Below are positions 7,501 through 9,754 of a DNA stretch of 9,754 bases, one piece after another. Position 1 is the stretch's first letter. Each line of letters begins with the position of its first letter. A model generated the notes under the pieces. It was given only the letters and a program-made list of their open reading frames with translations, did no database searches and had not been told where the DNA came from. A program made the translations under genes and the position numbers. This DNA comes from Flavobacteriales bacterium UBA3431 (GTDB lineage Bacteria > Bacteroidota > Bacteroidia > Flavobacteriales > Schleiferiaceae), in the NCBI GenBank assembly GCA_002381225.1, contig DFSS01000014.1:1-9754 (forward strand). Reading direction: 5' to 3'.

Positions 7501-7692
7501 TCCTTGACAGAGCGCTTGGGTGCGCGCAAGGTTCGAATGTACCTGTCAGGGAACAACCTCTTTACCCTGACGGGCTATCAGGGCTTTGATCCAGATATAG
7601 GGAACTTCGGCGGGGTGCTCGCCGCTGGAGTCGACTACGGATTCTATCCCCAAGCTCGCACGCTCATGGTTGGTCTAACGCTTCAATTTTAA
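4585..7692 (+). CDS. susC: SusC-like TonB-dependent glycan transporter
   Basis: Outer-membrane receptor that imports oligosaccharides into the periplasm using TonB/ExbBD energy, working with the SusD protein encoded next. From the ATG at 4585 it is 1035 residues, a normal SusC size. A signal peptide (M-R-T-F-L-R start, cleavage near A-S-A23-Q) is followed by a carboxypeptidase-regulatory-like beta-sandwich (about 26-98), a TonB-box region with E-V-V-V-T-G-Y-G (106-113), the plug domain (about 115-230, with S-I-R-I-R-G and I-L-V-D-G-V) and a barrel to the C-terminal T-L-Q-F. D-V-N-G-D-G-V-I-N-F near 853-862 is the loop motif common in SusC proteins. The reading frame is open upstream to an ATG at 4450, but that start lies inside the preceding gene and its extension would span the hairpin; the 4585 start gives the clean signal peptide. 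Three bases separate it from susD. Its substrate cannot be told from sequence. Confidence 0.95.
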   Translation: MRTFLRFSFVLLLTTSLSGIASAQTIALTGQVTDRSDRSPVQAIVSVLPNGTSKTGTDFQGRFSLEVRIGDSLLVEAFGYGSKRLKVTSSQPLAIALAPNQVDLGEVVVTGYGSSTKKEMTGATSVVKSDEITKLNIPRMDQALQGQVAGVVINTNSGSPGGSTSIRIRGLSTFGDNDPLILVDGVVYDSEGLNALNPNDIASINVLKDGTASIFGVRAANGVILIETKKGQKGGAPVFEYASYLGVQQTAKRLGLLNAQEYAVLKNNAFLNGGQDQPFANTALGVGTDWQDAVFQSAMTSSHSLSATGSSNQTTYSIGGSYFTQDGIVGGDKSNFSRYNGRVNLSTDMTSRLRLNSVFLFTHEERKTLPENGIGSVLFNTINAYPTEPLVEEDGRYSYLALVSDIINPIAQMANTYNQTGVNKFVGKEELAWTVNESLTWTNRFNYNYALVDGRVFSPLVWYGPGKAQNTAVNADLDAPMVTLAEGFSLERGPSVYQHRDTYGDLTFESYLNYDRTFGEDHHVKATAGTSVFTRQGKGLGAWAFNIPNNSWDYADISASQAAGGYLNGASSFFFEERLLSAFGRAEYAYKSRYLVSGVLRRDGSSKFGPNARWGIFPAISGAWVISDEPAYRWAQTIDFAKLRASFGVAGNDQIPNFAYRALLNGEGVYPFNDLLTPGVAIGRASNPDLKWETTRQANLGLDLRIRNALNITLNAFEKRTSDLLFQPEVSGVLGTYSAGGYPPFINAGDVRNRGVELEMAYATKPTRTGQFTASFNATYLQNKVLRVPDGVDFIPGAGFGVGGNVATRFEAGFPIGYFHGFVTDGIFQSQAEIDNSPVVQAGARPGDLRFVDVNGDGVINFSNNSDKTQIGSPIPDFTLGLNLSYRYKAFDVSTNLYAAIGQEIIRNYERQQPYANMLDYTIGRWTGNGSSNDVPRLTTSLTRNTVFSDFFVEKGDFLRVRNLQMGYTLSESLTERLGARKVRMYLSGNNLFTLTGYQGFDPDIGNFGGVLAAGVDYGFYPQARTLMVGLTLQF

Positions 7693-7695
7693 GCG

Positions 7696-9168
7696 ATGAA
7701 AACACGTTTTATCTCTCTTTCCCTTTTGGCTCTCAGCGCTCTGGCGATGGGCAGTTGTGAAAAATTCTTGGACGTCCAACCCCGCTATGTGCAGGACGCG
7801 GAGAACTACTTTAACCAGCCTTCGGACTATGAAATGGCGCTCACGGCTGCCTACGACTTACTTCAAACGTCTTATCTCACCCAATGGATCGGTGAAATCG
7901 CATCGGACAATGCGATTGCCGGTGGGGAGAGTGTCACAGACACAGAAGGCTTGCACCAAATCGAAGCCATGACGCACAACGCAGTGAACAACGAGCTGCG
8001 CAGCATCTTCCGCTGGAACTACGCGGGCATTGCTCGGGTGAACTACATGATGGAATTCAAAGACAAAATTGACTTTGTCGGAAAGGATGCCATCCTAGGC
8101 CAAGCGCGCTTCCTACGGGCCTACTATTACTTTGAGCTGACGAAGTACTTTGGCGATGTGCCCTTAGTTATTGACGAGCGCTTGGGTGCGGATCAAGTCA
8201 CCAAGTTAGACCGAAGCCCTGCAGCGGAGGTCTATGCGCAGATCGAGGCTGATTTACGCTATGCCTCGGCCACCCTGCCTTGGAGTAACCCCGAGAAAGG
8301 CCGCGTAGATAAGGGCGCATCGTTGGCCCTCCTCGGCAAGGTACAGCTCTACCAAGGCAAGCACGCCCAAGCGGCCATCACCTTGGACTCTGTGATCAAC
8401 TTTGGTGGCTATGCCTTGGTCGAGAATTATGCGGACCTCTGGTTGGACGCGAATGAAAACAACAGTGAAACCGTCTTTGACATTGAGTATTCCGGTTTGG
8501 AAGGCGGCAGCTATGGCTGTTTTGTTTGCTTGGAAGGCAATGCGGCGGCAGGCTTTAATGGGATTCGCCAGTACGACGGCCCCTACTACAGCGACGGAAA
8601 CAGCTACAACTTGCCCACCCAAGACCTCTACGATGCTTTTGACGTCAGTGACCTTCGACGCGATGTGACAGTCCTCGACCTCGATGCCTTTATTGCTGCG
8701 CAGCCCAATGCAAGCAGCATTAGCTATGCCATAGGCGGAGGTGGCCACACCGGGTACTACAACAACAAGTACATCAAGCGCCAAGCGGAATTGGGATTGC
8801 CCGACAACGACTTGACCTCCCCACTGAACTACAAAGTGATACGCTACGCAGATGTGCTACTGATGGCCGCTGAGGCGCATGCCCAAAATGGCAATGATGC
8901 GTCAGCATTGACCTATGTCAATGAAGTGCGCGCACGGGTGAACATGCCTGCGCTCTCCTCCGGGGGGTCTGCCTTGCTCGCAGATATTTTCCACGAACGC
9001 CGCTTGGAGCTTTCCGGCGAGGGTCTTCGCTTCTGGGACCTGGTGCGAAGTGGCCAAGCCGTGCAAGAAATTACTAATTTCCAAGCGGGAAAACATGAGC
9101 TCTTTCCCCTCCCTCAGGTTGAAATCGATCTCGCCGGTGGCAATTGGCCTCAAAATACCGGTTACTAA
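7696..9168 (+). CDS. susD: SusD/RagB-family surface glycan-binding lipoprotein
   Basis: Surface lipoprotein that forms the lid over the SusC barrel and delivers bound glycan to it. The 490-residue product has a lipoprotein signal (M-K-T-R-F start, hydrophobic stretch, lipobox A-M-G-S-C21), then C-E-K-F-L-D-V-Q-P-R, the usual SusD N-terminus. The middle is alpha-helical in character, as expected for the TPR-like scaffold. The C-terminal family hallmarks are clear: Y-K-V-I-R-Y-A-D-V-L-L-M-A-A-E-A followed by N-E-V-R-A-R, then E-R-R-L-E-L-S-G-E-G-L-R-F-W-D-L-V-R at about 434-451, and a closing L-F-P-L-P-Q-x-E-I with N-P-like W-P-Q-N-T-G-Y. It begins 3 bp after susC, so the two are certainly co-transcribed. 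Length and ends look complete. Aromatic residues that would set glycan specificity cannot be assigned without a structure. Confidence 0.95.
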   Translation: MKTRFISLSLLALSALAMGSCEKFLDVQPRYVQDAENYFNQPSDYEMALTAAYDLLQTSYLTQWIGEIASDNAIAGGESVTDTEGLHQIEAMTHNAVNNELRSIFRWNYAGIARVNYMMEFKDKIDFVGKDAILGQARFLRAYYYFELTKYFGDVPLVIDERLGADQVTKLDRSPAAEVYAQIEADLRYASATLPWSNPEKGRVDKGASLALLGKVQLYQGKHAQAAITLDSVINFGGYALVENYADLWLDANENNSETVFDIEYSGLEGGSYGCFVCLEGNAAAGFNGIRQYDGPYYSDGNSYNLPTQDLYDAFDVSDLRRDVTVLDLDAFIAAQPNASSISYAIGGGGHTGYYNNKYIKRQAELGLPDNDLTSPLNYKVIRYADVLLMAAEAHAQNGNDASALTYVNEVRARVNMPALSSGGSALLADIFHERRLELSGEGLRFWDLVRSGQAVQEITNFQAGKHELFPLPQVEIDLAGGNWPQNTGY

Positions 9169-9206
9169 ACGTTTTTTTAATCCATATCAACTCAAAACCA
9201 AAAACC

Positions 9207-9754
9207 ATGAATGCACCCACTCGCATCTGGCGCCAAGGTTGGACACTCGTCGCCCTGGCCCTCCTCGTGTCTGTAGGCTGTAAAAAGGAGCCTTCCTTGG
9301 GCGACCCTCCTACCGCTGAAGACGCAGAATTTACTTTCATGCCTTCGGCTACAAATCCCAACGTAATCGAATTCACCGCCAACAATGCCACGTTGCAAGC
9401 CACTTGGGACTTCGGCAATGGCACCACTGGTGAAGGGACCAATGCCACAAGCAGCTATCCCTTCGCAGGCACGTACACCGTCACCTTGACCGTACAGAAC
9501 TCTGGCGGTAGTGCAAGCAGTTCACAAGACATTGTGATCGCTCAAGATGACCCCAGCTTAATCAATAACCCTATTTACCAATTGCTTACGGGTGGTTCTT
9601 CAAAGACCTGGGCGGTAGATTCGGTCCGTCCCGCACACATGGGTGTAGGACCCAACCCCTCGGGCGCTGCAGGCGACTACCCTGAATGGTGGGCAGCCGG
9701 TTCCAATGAAAAGGCCGGTTCTGGATTGTACAACGATCGCTACACGTTCCATTT
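9207..9754 (+). CDS. PKD-domain surface lipoprotein (3' end outside window)
   Basis: Partial gene: 182 codons are visible and the frame is still open at the window end. The N-terminus is a lipoprotein signal (R-I-W-R-Q, hydrophobic L-V-A-L-A-L-L, lipobox V-S-V-G-C25, then K-K-E-P-S). Residues about 41-112 form a PKD domain, with the hallmark W67-D-F-G-N-G and Y-P-F-A-G-T-Y-T-V-T-L-T-V. After a short linker a second region starts near 120 (N-P-I-Y-Q-L-L-T-G-G, S-K-T-W-A-V-D, G-V-G-P, P-E-W-W, Y-N-D-R-Y-T-F). From memory this resembles PKD proteins next to SusD in beta-1,3-glucan loci of marine Bacteroidota, an unverified comparison. Its place 38 bp after susD suggests a SusE-like accessory binding lipoprotein on the cell surface. 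The ATG at 9207 was chosen because it follows an A-rich leader and opens directly into the signal peptide. Confidence 0.85.
   Translation, partial: MNAPTRIWRQGWTLVALALLVSVGCKKEPSLGDPPTAEDAEFTFMPSATNPNVIEFTANNATLQATWDFGNGTTGEGTNATSSYPFAGTYTVTLTVQNSGGSASSSQDIVIAQDDPSLINNPIYQLLTGGSSKTWAVDSVRPAHMGVGPNPSGAAGDYPEWWAAGSNEKAGSGLYNDRYTFH

Noticed and set aside
9133..9180. Possible terminator after susD: CCGGT/ACCGG arms and a run of seven T
   Set aside because: The stem is only 5 bp with an 18-base loop, lies inside the susD coding end, and is separated from the T-run by 10 bases. The next gene starts 38 bp on and belongs with susCD.

Overview
This window looks like a glycan-acquisition locus from a member of the Bacteroidota, probably a free-living and perhaps marine flavobacterium-like lineage. 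Four things support this. There is an adjacent SusC/SusD-type outer-membrane transporter pair. One protein carries a type IX secretion system (T9SS) C-terminal sorting domain. A PKD-domain lipoprotein follows SusD. Start codons are preceded by A-rich or pyrimidine-rich leaders instead of Shine-Dalgarno sequences. The genus cannot be read from the sequence.

Layout: two gene sets diverge from an AT-rich control region at about 3350-3509. Leftward (minus strand) come a secreted clan GH-A-type glycoside hydrolase (GH2 C-terminal TIM-barrel-like, stop at 2011) and a putative outer-membrane beta-barrel protein (20-2014). Their stop and start codons overlap as ATGA, so they are very likely co-transcribed and translationally coupled. 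Rightward (plus strand) come a small T9SS-exported protein made of two nearly identical 115-residue carbohydrate-binding-like modules (3510-4493), a strong GNRA-capped hairpin (4509-4551), SusC (4585-7692), SusD (7696-9168) and the start of a PKD-domain surface lipoprotein (from 9207) that runs off the window.

Working model (inference): the T9SS-secreted double-module protein and the SusD and PKD lipoproteins capture an extracellular glycan. SusC, powered by TonB, imports fragments into the periplasm. The divergent hydrolase and its beta-barrel partner may process the same or a related glycan, or may belong to a separate exopolysaccharide function. The SusC/SusD/PKD order recalls laminarin (beta-1,3-glucan) loci of marine Bacteroidota, but no GH16, GH17, GH30 or GH3 gene is visible, so the substrate is not established. 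No regulator (SusR, HTCS, or ECF sigma/anti-sigma), tRNA, rRNA, CRISPR array or insertion sequence was seen.

The system is recognisable in outline. The less ordinary parts are the T9SS double-module protein at the head of the SusCD operon, the hairpin separating it from susC, and the coupled hydrolase/beta-barrel pair of unknown purpose.
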